A stretch of 64,000 bases of DNA from UBA4644 sp964541085. Lineage in GTDB: Bacteria; Bacillota; Clostridia; Oscillospirales; Butyricicoccaceae. The notes beneath the pieces are model-generated. The model was not told where the DNA came from. It worked only from the letters and a program-made list of their open reading frames with translations, and ran no database searches. Numbering within the stretch: the first letter of the stretch is position 1; each line of letters begins with the position of its first letter. A program made the position numbers and the translations under genes. The stretch covers positions 1-64,000 of the forward strand of contig CAZIPA010000007.1 in NCBI GenBank assembly GCA_964541085.1, given 5' to 3'. This document shows positions 24,497 through 32,002 of this stretch, piece after piece.

Positions 24497-24600
24497 TCTC
24501 AGTCGGCTTCGCCGCCAGCTCTCCCTCTGGGAGAGCCAAGCGTGAAAATATAGCGCAGGCGATATCATCACACCGCAAGGCGCAGCGCCTGACTCCCCTA
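24497..24600. repeat. Dispersed palindromes (intergenic repeat)
   Basis: Includes TCTCCCTCTGGGAGAG and a CAGGCGATATCATCACACCGC segment whose ATATCATCAC linker resembles the array at 17538-17631. No coding potential. Confidence 0.55.
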
Positions 24601-24665
24601 CAGCAAAAGCCGGAAGGAAAGACCCCTTCCGGCTTGTTTCTTGCTTGTTTTTTGGATATAATTGC

Positions 24666-26459
24666 TTATTTCTTTGCCTTGGAATCCACCACTTCCCGCA
24701 GCAGGGCGGTGAACTGCTCCATGGGCATGGCACCCAGATCGCCGTCGGCACGGTGACGGGGAGAAACGGTGCCGTTTTCCACATCCCGGTCGCCCACGAT
24801 GACCATATAAGGAATCTTTTCCATCTGTGCGTCACGGATCTTCTTGCCGATCTTTTCGTTCCGGCTGTCCACGGTGGCACGGAAGCCCTGCTTGCGCAGT
24901 GCGTCGGCCTGCTGGGCGCAATATTCATTGGCCCGATCGGTGACGGACAGGAAACGCACCTGCTCGGGCGCCATCCAGGTGGGCAGCGCACCGGCATAAG
25001 TCTCGATCAGATAAGCCAGCGTCCGCTCATAGCAGCCCAGAGAAGTCCGGTGCAGAATGTAGGGCAGGGCCTTTTCGCCGTTTTCATCAATATAATACAT
25101 TCCGAAGCGCTCGGCCAGCAGCATATCAATCTGGATGGTGACCAGCGTATCTTCCTTGCCGAACACATTGTGATACTGGATGTCCAGCTTGGGGCCATAG
25201 AAGGCGGCCTCATCGATGCCGACAGAATATTCCACGCCCAGATCGTCCAGAATCTGCTTCATGGCGCTCTGTGCCGCTTCCCACTGCTCCGCAGTGCCCT
25301 CATATTTATTGTTGGGGTTGGCGGGATCCCACTGGGAGAAGCGGAAGGTGCAGCCGTCCAGCAGACCCACCGTGCCCAGGAAATACTTGGCCAGCTCCAG
25401 ACAATCCCGGAACTCCTCCTCCAGCTGATCGGGACGCACCACATTGTGGCCCTCGGAGATGGTAAACTGGCGGACACGGATCAGGCCGTGCATTTCGCCG
25501 CTGTCCTCATTGCGGAACAGGGTCGAGGTCTCGCCCAGACGCATGGGCAGGTCACGGTAGGAGCGCTGGCGGTTGAGATAGACCTGATACTGGAAGGGGC
25601 AGGTCATGGGACGCAGGGCAAAGCATTCCTTGCTGTAATCCTCCGGGTCGCCCATGACGAACATACCGTCCAGATAATGATCCCAGTGGCCGGAGATCTT
25701 GAAAAACTCCCGCTTGGCAAAATAGGGGGTCTTGGTCAGCTGATAATCGTGGGCCTGTTCCACATCCTCCACCCAGCGCTGGAGGGTCTGAATGACTCTC
25801 GCGCCCTTGGGCAGAATCACAGGCAGACCCTGACCGATGGTGTCCACGGTGGTGAAATATTCCAGCTCACGGCCCAGCTTGTTATGGTCCCGCTTCAGGG
25901 CCTCGGCCTGCTTTTCCAGATAGGCATCCAGCTCTTCCTTTTTGGGGAAGGCCACGCCGTAAATGCGCTGGAGCATTTTCCGCTTGGAGTCGCCCCGCCA
26001 ATAGGCGCCGGTGGCGGAGGTGAGCTTGATGGCGTTGCCCTTGATGCGGCCGGTGGAATCCAGATGGGGGCCGGCGCACAGGTCGGTAAACTCGCCCTGC
26101 CTGTAGAAGGAAATCACGGCATCCTCGGGCAGGTCGTGAATGAGCTCTACCTTATAGGGCTCCTGCTTTTCCTCCATGAACCTGACAGCCTCTTCCCGGG
26201 GCAGCTCGAACCGCTCCAGCTTGAGCTTTTCCTTGCAGATTTTGCGCATTTCCGCTTCCAGCGCAGTCAGATCTTCCTCGGTGAAGGGCTTTTCCACATC
26301 AAAATCGTAATAAAAGCCGGTTTCGATGGAGGGGCCGATGGCCAGCTTGACCTCCGGATGCAGACGCTTCATGGCCTGGGCCAGCACATGAGAGCAGGTG
26401 TGCCAATAGGTTTTCCGGTATTCCGGGTTTTCAAAGGTGTACAGATTTTCTTCGCTCAT
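24666..26459 (-). CDS. thrS: Threonyl-tRNA synthetase lacking the TGS domain
   Basis: This 597-residue enzyme charges tRNA-Thr. The protein begins directly at the editing domain, with the metal-site HTCSH (H20, H24), and lacks the N-terminal TGS domain of about 60 residues found in the usual 640-residue form. The catalytic core has motif 2 (MTCPFQYQVYLN with the zinc Cys) and the anticodon-binding domain is complete (to about residue 590). AGACTGTCATG gives the start, with GAGG 9 bases upstream. Expression is governed by the T-box leader directly upstream. Absence of the TGS domain is seen in the sequence; there is no room for it before the leader terminator at 26499. Confidence 0.96.
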   Translation of the reverse strand: MSEENLYTFENPEYRKTYWHTCSHVLAQAMKRLHPEVKLAIGPSIETGFYYDFDVEKPFTEEDLTALEAEMRKICKEKLKLERFELPREEAVRFMEEKQEPYKVELIHDLPEDAVISFYRQGEFTDLCAGPHLDSTGRIKGNAIKLTSATGAYWRGDSKRKMLQRIYGVAFPKKEELDAYLEKQAEALKRDHNKLGRELEYFTTVDTIGQGLPVILPKGARVIQTLQRWVEDVEQAHDYQLTKTPYFAKREFFKISGHWDHYLDGMFVMGDPEDYSKECFALRPMTCPFQYQVYLNRQRSYRDLPMRLGETSTLFRNEDSGEMHGLIRVRQFTISEGHNVVRPDQLEEEFRDCLELAKYFLGTVGLLDGCTFRFSQWDPANPNNKYEGTAEQWEAAQSAMKQILDDLGVEYSVGIDEAAFYGPKLDIQYHNVFGKEDTLVTIQIDMLLAERFGMYYIDENGEKALPYILHRTSLGCYERTLAYLIETYAGALPTWMAPEQVRFLSVTDRANEYCAQQADALRKQGFRATVDSRNEKIGKKIRDAQMEKIPYMVIVGDRDVENGTVSPRHRADGDLGAMPMEQFTALLREVVDSKAKK

Positions 26460-26498
26460 GACAGTCTCCCTCGCTTTATTTTCAGTTTCATTGCTAAC

Positions 26499-26773
26499 AA
26501 AAAACGCCCCCGCACCCTACGGTGCAGAGACGAATCAGACAATTCGCGGTTCCACTCTGCTTGCGGCAAAACCTGCCGCCGCTCTTTTTCGCGTCACGCC
26601 GCGTCCGCGTCGCCCCCTCCCCCGCAGCGAAAAGTTGCCGTCTGCGGCTTCGAAAGCGCTCCTCCCGGGTGGTGGGAAAGGCAATGCGCGCCACGGAGAC
26701 TTTCAGCCGGTGATCTCCGTTCTCTTTTGCGCACGGGCTTGCGTTCCGTCCCGTTCACAGGATTTTTCAATAT
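26499..26773 (-). promoter_or_regulatory. Threonine T-box riboswitch of thrS
   Basis: The conserved T-box sequence TGGAACCGCG lies at 26554-26545. Just beyond it CGTCTCTGCACC (26532-26521) pairs with GGGTGCGGGGGCG (26517-26505), followed by T6, as the terminator. Two consecutive ACC (Thr) triplets at 26673-26668 lie where the specifier is expected, before GGGAGGAGC. An AGAGAACGG segment with a GGCTGAAAG loop fits the distal part of stem I. Uncharged tRNA-Thr would pair with the specifier and T-box and prevent termination. Confidence 0.95.
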
Positions 26774-26779
26774 AGATGC

Positions 26780-26809
26780 AGTATACACCCGGGAAACGCC
26801 CCTTGTCAA
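26780..26809 (-). promoter_or_regulatory. Promoter of thrS
   Basis: On the minus strand TTGACA (26809-26804) and TATACT (26785-26780) have an 18-base spacer, upstream of the T-box leader. Confidence 0.75.
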
Positions 26810-26863
26810 GAGAGAAATTTTTCCGGAGGACGTGCCATTTTTTTGCACAGCCCTTGCATTTTC

Positions 26864-26892
26864 CAGTTTTCTGTGCTACGATGAAGACAGAG
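26864..26892 (+). promoter_or_regulatory. Promoter of the small lipoprotein gene
   Basis: TTGCAT (26864-26869) and TACGAT (26887-26892) have a 17-base spacer, facing away from the thrS promoter. Confidence 0.6.
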
Positions 26893-26989
26893 AAAGTTTG
26901 CATTTCGGAAACTACAGAAAAGGTGAGGCCAATGTTCCACTGATGCGCCCCGCAGGGGCATTGAAAAATCTTGAAAAAGGATGATGAAT

Positions 26990-27397
26990 ATGAAGAAAAC
27001 GATTCTGGCAGCACTGCTGCTTTCGGCCATGCTCCTGCTGACCGCCTGCGGGCAGATGCAGCAGCCTGCGGAAGTGGATGCCGGGCTTCCTTCGGCAGAA
27101 ATCCAGCCGGAGCCCGCAACGCCTGTATCCGCCCCTGCAACACCGGAAAAGACCGCCCCGGCGGAACCGGCCGGGCCTTCGGCGGAAGAACTGAAGGCTG
27201 CGGCACACAGCGCCGAATGGCAGCAGCTTGTGGACGATGCCGTTGCCGATGGCTGGGTGTGCGGCGAACAGTGGGTATGCAAACACGGCGGCCCCCGCTA
27301 TGTTGACACAGCCCTGGAAAAGGACGGCGAGACCCAGGTGCTCTGCGGCCTGACCCATGCGTTCCTTTCGCCGGAGGAAGGGACAATGATTCCCTGA
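26990..27397 (+). CDS. Small lipoprotein of unknown function
   Basis: This 135-residue protein has a type II signal sequence, MKKTILAALLLSAMLLLTAC, with the lipobox LTAC, so C20 is lipidated. A Pro/Ala/Glu-rich tether runs to about residue 65. A compact domain of about 60 residues follows, with WQQLVDDAVADGWVCGEQWV and a KHGGPRYVDTALEKDGE segment, and ends in LTHAFLSPEEG. I do not recognise the family. The second ATG-like option at 26981 touches the AAAAAGG site, so the start at 26990 (9-base spacing) is better. Its terminator hairpin is duplicated around repeat copy B. Confidence 0.75.
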   Translation: MKKTILAALLLSAMLLLTACGQMQQPAEVDAGLPSAEIQPEPATPVSAPATPEKTAPAEPAGPSAEELKAAAHSAEWQQLVDDAVADGWVCGEQWVCKHGGPRYVDTALEKDGETQVLCGLTHAFLSPEEGTMIP

Positions 27398-27430
27398 CAC
27401 AAAATATCCTGTACCATAATCCTGTACCAT

Positions 27431-27456
27431 GGCGGGCAGTCACAGACTGCCCGCTG
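27431..27456 (+). repeat. Duplicated terminator hairpin, proximal copy (flank of element copy B)
   Basis: GGCGGGCAGTCACAGACTGC and the six bases CCGCTG after it are an exact direct repeat of 27639-27664 (26 of 26). It folds as CGGGCAGTC/GACTGCCCG. The element follows directly, so this copy has no U-tract. Confidence 0.85.
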
Positions 27457-27638
27457 AGACTGTCAGAAAACCGCTTCGCTGGGTTTTCTTCGACAATTTG
27501 GCTCCGGCCTGCGGGCCGGTTTCGCCGATTTTTTGCGAAAAATCCGGCGGGTTACGGTGTTTTTACCCATAATCATATAGATTACGGGCAAAAACGATTC
27601 TTTAGGGCGTAGCCCTGTCCTATCTTTTTGACACGCTC
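27457..27638 (+). mobile_element. Hairpin-rich MITE-like element, copy B (about 182 bp)
   Basis: This is the compact form of the element. It starts AGACTGTCAGAAAACC and ends TTTTTGACACGCTC, with imperfect inverted ends. Internal hairpins include GAAAACC/GGGTTTTC, CCGGCC/GGGCCGG, CGCCGATTTTTT/AAAAATCCGGCG and a 16-bp stem with a 5-base loop at 27559-27595. It sits between two identical 26-bp terminator hairpins and in the same orientation relative to the upstream gene as copy A. It encodes nothing convincing. Copy A differs by scattered substitutions and an insertion of about 120 bases. Confidence 0.8.
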
Positions 27639-27664
27639 GGCGGGCAGTCACAGACTGCCCGCTG
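27639..27664 (+). repeat. Duplicated terminator hairpin, distal copy with U-tract
   Basis: Identical to 27431-27456 and followed by TTTTCTTTTC. The presumed ancestral terminator of the small lipoprotein gene is this hairpin plus the U-tract. Confidence 0.85.
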
Positions 27665-27684
27665 TTTTCTTTTCTGTGCCGGGG

Positions 27685-28512
27685 TCATTCCGCAACGCTG
27701 CGTATTTTTTCCTTATCAATATACGCTTCGTCATACATTACCCGGGCGTGGGCCTGCTGGAGCAGGGACTTTTCTTCCATATTTCCGGTACGGCGGTTCA
27801 CCTTTTGCCGGTAAACGGTGTTGCTCCGATACCAGCCGTCCGCCTCCCGGGAAAAATATTCCTCCTCACAGGTGATGTGCCACACATACTCCGGCACCCG
27901 TGTACACCGCAGCTGGCCCCGCAGATAGTCTCCATCGCTTTCCACCAGCAGCTGAAAGGTGTCCTCCGTGCCGTTGTACAGACGGTAGTCCAGATAATTG
28001 TACAAAATGGAGGTTCCCACCCCGAAGGGCACCTGCCGTCCGAAATCCGGGAACAGGTCATAGCCGTCATGATGATGCCGCTCTGCAACGGTCAGATCGG
28101 AATGCAGGGCCATCCAGTGGATCAGGTTGGTAAACTGACACATTCCTCCGCCGATGCCCTCCTGGGGCTTGCCGTCATGGAGCACCATTCCCGGCAGAAA
28201 GCCCCGCTTTGCGGTGCAGCGTCCCACCCGATTCCAGAAGGAAAAGGTCTCTCCGGGGCGGATGAGAATGCCGTTCACCAGCGGTGCTGCCAGCCCCAGC
28301 GACACAGCCTTGTTGTCCTGAAGCCGTTTGTCCACCTGTCCCAGCGTCCGGCGAATGAGACTGTTATGGCGATAGACGCAAACAGGCAGCGGGGTTTCCT
28401 CCACCTGCTTTGCAAAGCGCACGGAGGACAGCACATCCTTCAGCCGCCGCTGTACAATATTTTTCTCCACCGCAAGGCGATAGGTCAACGGGGAAATCTC
28501 ACAAAATCGCAT
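27685..28512 (-). CDS. VanW family protein
   Basis: This 275-residue protein shows the VanW signature: GILIRPGETFSFWNRVGRCT, KRGFLPGMVL and GIGGGMCQFTNLIHWMAL, followed by ERHHHDGYDLFPDFGRQVP. VanW domains occur in vancomycin-resistance clusters and in many cell-surface proteins of Firmicutes, but the biochemical role is unknown. No signal peptide is visible in this short form. The ATG at 28512 is 2 bases after the stop of the pseudouridine synthase gene, and its ribosome binding site (AAAGGAG) lies inside that gene, so the two are co-translated. It has no van-type ligases nearby, so a link to glycopeptide resistance should not be assumed. Confidence 0.92.
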   Translation of the reverse strand: MRFCEISPLTYRLAVEKNIVQRRLKDVLSSVRFAKQVEETPLPVCVYRHNSLIRRTLGQVDKRLQDNKAVSLGLAAPLVNGILIRPGETFSFWNRVGRCTAKRGFLPGMVLHDGKPQEGIGGGMCQFTNLIHWMALHSDLTVAERHHHDGYDLFPDFGRQVPFGVGTSILYNYLDYRLYNGTEDTFQLLVESDGDYLRGQLRCTRVPEYVWHITCEEEYFSREADGWYRSNTVYRQKVNRRTGNMEEKSLLQQAHARVMYDEAYIDKEKIRSVAE

Positions 28513-28514
28513 GG

Positions 28515-29414
28515 TCAAAGCGCTCCTTTCAGCAGCAACGCAAAGCGCGCCGGATCGGGCAGCACAAAATGCAGCGGCGCGCCGGTGGAGGGCTGGGTCA
28601 GAAACAGCTCCCGGGAATGCAGAGCAAAGCCCTCCATGCCCTCAATTTCCCTTCCGTACATAAAATCGCCGCACAGGGGATAGCCCAGATGGCTGAGATG
28701 GCAGCGAATCTGGTGGGTGCGCCCGGTCTCCAGCCGCAGCTCCAGCAGGGTGCGGTTTTTTCCTTCCTCCAGAACCTGAAAATGGGTCACGGCCCGCTGT
28801 CCGTTTTCGCAGACACACCGGCGGATGCCGCAGCCCTCCAGCTTGCCGATGGGCAGATCAATGGTGCCGCTTTCCGGCAGACCCACGCCCTCAGCCACGG
28901 CATGATAGCCCCGGCGAATCTCTCCCCGGCTCAGGGCATCCTCCAGCCGCTGGGCGGCCAGCTTGTTCCTCGCCACGGTCATCAGGCCGGAGGTTCCCCG
29001 GTCCAGACGGTTGATGGCCCGGAAGGCGGGATTTTCTCCCCGCGCCAGCAGATAGGCCACCACCCGGTTGCCCAGGGTTTCGCCGTCATAATGGCCCGGG
29101 CTGGGATGCACCGCCAGTCCGGCGGGCTTGTTCAGAATGAGCACATCCCGGTCTTCATATACAATATCCAGCGGGCCGGCCCTGGGCTCCACCCGCTTTT
29201 CCCGACCGGAATCCGGCTCGGTGAGAATGGCCAGCGTCTGTCCCGGCTCTACCCGCTGCCGCACCGTCACCCGCACACCGTCCAGCGTAATGCCGTTTTC
29301 CGTACGCTTCAGCTGCCGCAGCAGGTTGGTGGACAGCTGCATCTCCCGCCGCAGCAGGGTCAGCACCTCCAGACCGGCATCCTCCGGTTTGCAACAATAT
29401 TCCAGCCGCTCCAC
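28515..29414 (-). CDS. RluA-family pseudouridine synthase
   Basis: This 299-residue enzyme isomerises uridine to pseudouridine in rRNA or tRNA. It has an S4-like N-terminal region and the catalytic aspartate in INRLDRGTSGLMTVA. The TGRTHQIRCHLSHLGYPLCG and GFALHSRELFL segments of the RluA/RluC/RluD subfamily are present. The GTG at 29414 is preferred over an ATG about 96 bases upstream because TAGGAGG lies 6 bases before it, and the extra residues do not match the family. Target base unknown. It forms a tight pair with the VanW gene downstream. Confidence 0.93.
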   Translation of the reverse strand: MERLEYCCKPEDAGLEVLTLLRREMQLSTNLLRQLKRTENGITLDGVRVTVRQRVEPGQTLAILTEPDSGREKRVEPRAGPLDIVYEDRDVLILNKPAGLAVHPSPGHYDGETLGNRVVAYLLARGENPAFRAINRLDRGTSGLMTVARNKLAAQRLEDALSRGEIRRGYHAVAEGVGLPESGTIDLPIGKLEGCGIRRCVCENGQRAVTHFQVLEEGKNRTLLELRLETGRTHQIRCHLSHLGYPLCGDFMYGREIEGMEGFALHSRELFLTQPSTGAPLHFVLPDPARFALLLKGAL

Positions 29415-29531
29415 AGGCCCTCCTATATAATAAATGTTCTTTTCGTCTGCCGTATACCATGACCGCAGGCCGCCGGGCGCTTTCTGTCGAAAAAAGGGGA
29501 AAAGATACACAAAGAATTCATGGGCCGTTCA

Positions 29532-29560
29532 TTGCCCTTTTTCCAAAGGTGTGCTAAGAT
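29532..29560 (+). promoter_or_regulatory. Probable promoter of the CBS-domain gene
   Basis: TTGCCC (29532-29537) and TAAGAT (29555-29560) have a 17-base spacer. Confidence 0.5.
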
Positions 29561-29617
29561 AGTGTTGTGAAGGCTTTCACGATGGCCTTCCATCGGCACA
29601 CAAAGAAAGGACGCGAC

Positions 29618-30046
29618 ATGAATATTCTGCTGTTTCTCACGCCCAAGCAGGCTGTGACATATCTCTATGAGGACTATACCATTGAACAGGCCCTGAAGGT
29701 GATGGAGCGGGTACGCTACAGCTCCATTCCCATCATCCGCCGCACCGGCGAATATGTGGGCACCGTCACCGAGGGCGATCTGCTCTGGCGCATCCGCAGT
29801 CTGGAAAACGGCTTTGCCGACACGGAAAAAACGCCGCTGAAGGGCATTCCCCATCACAAGGACAACAAGCCCCTGCGGGCCTCCATGGACATTTCCGATC
29901 TGCTGCGCACCTCTCTGGAGCAGAACTTTGCTCCCGTGGTGGACGATCGGGGGATGTTCATCGGCATTATCACCCGGAAAAAGGTCATTACCTATCTCTG
30001 TGAACAGCTGGACTTCCAGACAGAGCCCGACAAAATACGCGCATAA
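29618..30046 (+). CDS. CBS-domain protein
   Basis: This 142-residue cytoplasmic protein consists of one pair of CBS motifs. The first (about 5-60) has YTIEQALKVMERVRYSSIPI and the second (about 75-130) has NFAPVVDDRGMFIGIITRKKV. Such stand-alone pairs bind adenosine nucleotides and act as energy sensors or regulators of unknown partners. The segment between them, with IPHHKDNKPLRASMDI, resembles Bacillus YkuL/CbpB-type proteins, which bind c-di-AMP; that likeness is only suggestive. AAGAAAGG precedes the ATG at 29618 at 9 bases. A clear terminator follows. Confidence 0.85.
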   Translation: MNILLFLTPKQAVTYLYEDYTIEQALKVMERVRYSSIPIIRRTGEYVGTVTEGDLLWRIRSLENGFADTEKTPLKGIPHHKDNKPLRASMDISDLLRTSLEQNFAPVVDDRGMFIGIITRKKVITYLCEQLDFQTEPDKIRA

Positions 30047-30055
30047 TTTTCCCCC

Positions 30056-30094
30056 CACAGCCGTGGCAGAACACCTGCCCGGCTGTGTTTTTTT
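30056..30094 (+). terminator. Terminator of the CBS-domain gene
   Basis: CACAGCCG (30056-30063) pairs with CGGCTGTG (30080-30087), followed by seven T residues. Confidence 0.85.
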
Positions 30095-30869
30095 ATTGGA
30101 ATCGCAGACCGATGCAGTAAACCACAAGAGCCGCAAGCACCAGCCCGGTCTGGCCGAGACTGCGGTTGAACAGCTCTGTCTCCGAGGCCACCGCCTGTTC
30201 CGGCTCCCGAATCTTCCAGGACAGCTCCCAGCGGAAAAGCTCCTCCGCAAACAGGATCGCAATCCCGGCGGCAAGGGAAAGAAACACGCCGCAGAACCAG
30301 CCCAGCCGGCTGCCCCGATGGGTCAGCGCCGGCCCATTCATCATCCGCAGAACGGTTTTCGTGGAAGGGGCATCCAAATCCTTTACATTGCCCGCCTCAT
30401 CCCGCAGAACCCCGTCGCTGCCCATAATGCTCACGCTGTCGGGATCAGAATACAGACCGCCCTCCGGCTGATACAGCAGAAAACTGTCTCCCGTCTGTAT
30501 CACGCCGCCACGGAAGATCAGCTCATCCGCCCGGTACAGCTCCAACCCGGTCATCTGGGCGTACAGCACCTCGTCCCGGGGTGCGGCAGAGGGGTCTTCT
30601 TTCACAATATAAGGGCCGTAGCTTTTCTCACCCTTCTGAAACAGCAGCTGATTTCCGCCGGTGACAAGGAAGGTGATCGCTTCCCCCTCCAGCTTGCCGG
30701 AATAGCGCACGGTGTCGCCCTCAATGGTCACGGTGAGCAGCGCCCCTTCATATTCCACGCCCTCCCGGCGGAGGGTGATGGGATACAGCACGGAAAACGC
30801 CGCCAGCATCAGCGCCAGCAGCACCAGCAGCACCTTTTGATAGCTGCCCAGCTCCCGCAGTCTTCTCAT
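30093..30869 (-). CDS. Membrane protein of unknown function
   Basis: This 258-residue protein has an N-terminal membrane helix (about 12-31) and an extracytoplasmic beta-rich region of about 150 residues (VTIEGDTVRYSGKLEGEAIT, KSYGPYIV). Two more helices lie at the C-terminus (about 185-205 and 238-256). I do not recognise a family. It faces the CBS gene convergently and the two stop codons are close. It lies 60 bases downstream of the AraC-type regulator on the same strand and may be read from the same transcript. Confidence 0.75.
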   Translation of the reverse strand: MRRLRELGSYQKVLLVLLALMLAAFSVLYPITLRREGVEYEGALLTVTIEGDTVRYSGKLEGEAITFLVTGGNQLLFQKGEKSYGPYIVKEDPSAAPRDEVLYAQMTGLELYRADELIFRGGVIQTGDSFLLYQPEGGLYSDPDSVSIMGSDGVLRDEAGNVKDLDAPSTKTVLRMMNGPALTHRGSRLGWFCGVFLSLAAGIAILFAEELFRWELSWKIREPEQAVASETELFNRSLGQTGLVLAALVVYCIGLRFQ

Positions 30870-30929
30870 GTTACAGCACCTCTCTTTTCAGTTTCTCCGG
30901 CAGGGCCGGGGCTCGGAAAAAAGCCACGC

Positions 30930-31808
30930 TTACCGGTTGGGAAACCAGAATCGGGGCAGCAGCGCCTGCCGCAGCGGCTCGGACAGTGCCCGGTATTCCG
31001 TCGGCGTACAGCGGATGATCTTGAGGAAATTGCGGTAAAAGGTGGAAAAATCCTGATACCCCACCCGTTCCGCAATGAGGGTGATGCTGATATCCGTCTC
31101 ACCCACCAGCCGGGCCGCCTCCTGAATCCGCTGTTCTGCGATAAACTGCCGCAGGGTCTTGCCGGTGATTTTGGGAAAATGCCGGTACAGATCCGTCTTG
31201 CTCAGGGCCGAGATCTGGGCCAGCCGATCTACGGAAAGCTCCTCTGCGTAATGCTCGTGAATATAGGAAATGCAGGTCTGCACGCCCTCCTCCGCCGCCG
31301 AACGGGTGTGCCAGATGTCCGGCTCGGGCTCCAGCGACCGCAGCCATTCCAGCAGCACCGTCTGGGCCAGCAGCTCACCGGAGTTTTTGTCTCCGGTATA
31401 GGGCTGGGACTGCTCCTGCAACAGCAGCGTCATCACCGATTCCAGCCGTCGGGCCAGGGATGCGGACAGATGGAACAGGCATTGCTCCCCCAGCCGCTGG
31501 ACGGAAAAGTGACGGAAGCGTGCGAAAATTTCCGCCGAAAGCTGTGGCATAAAGGACAGGCACAGATAGCGCACCGGCTCCTGAAAGGTCACGCCGTGCC
31601 AGACCCCTGCCGGGGTAAAAATCAGGTCGTGAATCCGCGCCTCATAGGTGCGGTCGTTCTGCCGGTGGGTCAGCGAGCCCTCCAGCACCAGCTGAAACTG
31701 GTGAAACACATGGGTCTGCATGGGTGTTTCGAAGTTTTGCCGCAAATCTTCATAAAGATAATACTCCGCGCCCGACTCAAAGCGCAGGGAGCGTGTCAGG
31801 GTAATCAT
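30930..31808 (-). CDS. AraC-family transcriptional regulator
   Basis: This 292-residue regulator has an N-terminal cupin-like sensor domain (about 1-150; FHQFQLVLEGSLTHRQ, DLIFTPAGVWHGV). The C-terminal domain has two helix-turn-helix motifs (about 190-285), with LSVDRLAQISALSKTDLYRHF and the diagnostic ITLIAERVGYQDFSTFYRNF stretch. The start at 31808 has GGAGGAT 8 bases upstream; a longer reading frame would cross its own promoter. It is divergent from the peptide transporter operon, so it is the obvious candidate regulator of that operon. The ligand is unknown. Confidence 0.93.
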   Translation of the reverse strand: MITLTRSLRFESGAEYYLYEDLRQNFETPMQTHVFHQFQLVLEGSLTHRQNDRTYEARIHDLIFTPAGVWHGVTFQEPVRYLCLSFMPQLSAEIFARFRHFSVQRLGEQCLFHLSASLARRLESVMTLLLQEQSQPYTGDKNSGELLAQTVLLEWLRSLEPEPDIWHTRSAAEEGVQTCISYIHEHYAEELSVDRLAQISALSKTDLYRHFPKITGKTLRQFIAEQRIQEAARLVGETDISITLIAERVGYQDFSTFYRNFLKIIRCTPTEYRALSEPLRQALLPRFWFPNR

Positions 31809-31881
31809 AAGATATCCTCCGTCCATGGAGATTGAGCAGGCTGCACAAAATGCCGGAGTGGCATTACTGTGACCTGCTACC

Positions 31882-31910
31882 ATTATACCCTGCTTCGGAA
31901 TAAAATGCAA
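31882..31910 (-). promoter_or_regulatory. Promoter of the AraC-type gene
   Basis: On the minus strand TTGCAT (31910-31905) and TATAAT (31887-31882) have a 17-base spacer. Confidence 0.68.
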
Positions 31911-32002
31911 GCAGAATCGCAAGACGGGTAGGATTTGCAATGGTACAGCCGAACAAGTTTGTTTACAATATAACCATCAAACTTTTAAGGAGGTCTCCAA
32001 AA

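Larger units (their letters stand above)
24156..24665. other. Intergenic stretch with promoter, long leader and palindromes
   Basis: The part next to the secreted-protein gene (24156-24334) would be a leader of about 178 bases in which I recognise no riboswitch. A strong minus-strand promoter follows. About 24480-24610 holds dispersed palindromes that abut the thrS 3' end. No gene is seen. Confidence 0.6.

Noticed and set aside
26709..26711. ACC triplet within the distal loop region of the thrS T-box as the specifier.
   Set aside because: It lies beside the GGCTGAAAG distal loop; the tandem ACC at 26668-26673 before GGGAGGAGC is in the position expected for the specifier.
27685..28512. Vancomycin-resistance cluster because of VanW and the VanR/VanS-like pair.
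   Set aside because: They are 24 kb apart and no vanH, ligase or vanX gene is present; VanW domains are common outside resistance clusters.
31940..32002. Upstream start for the peptide-binding lipoprotein.
   Set aside because: The additional residues precede a canonical signal sequence and the AAGGAGG site lies just before the ATG at 32003.
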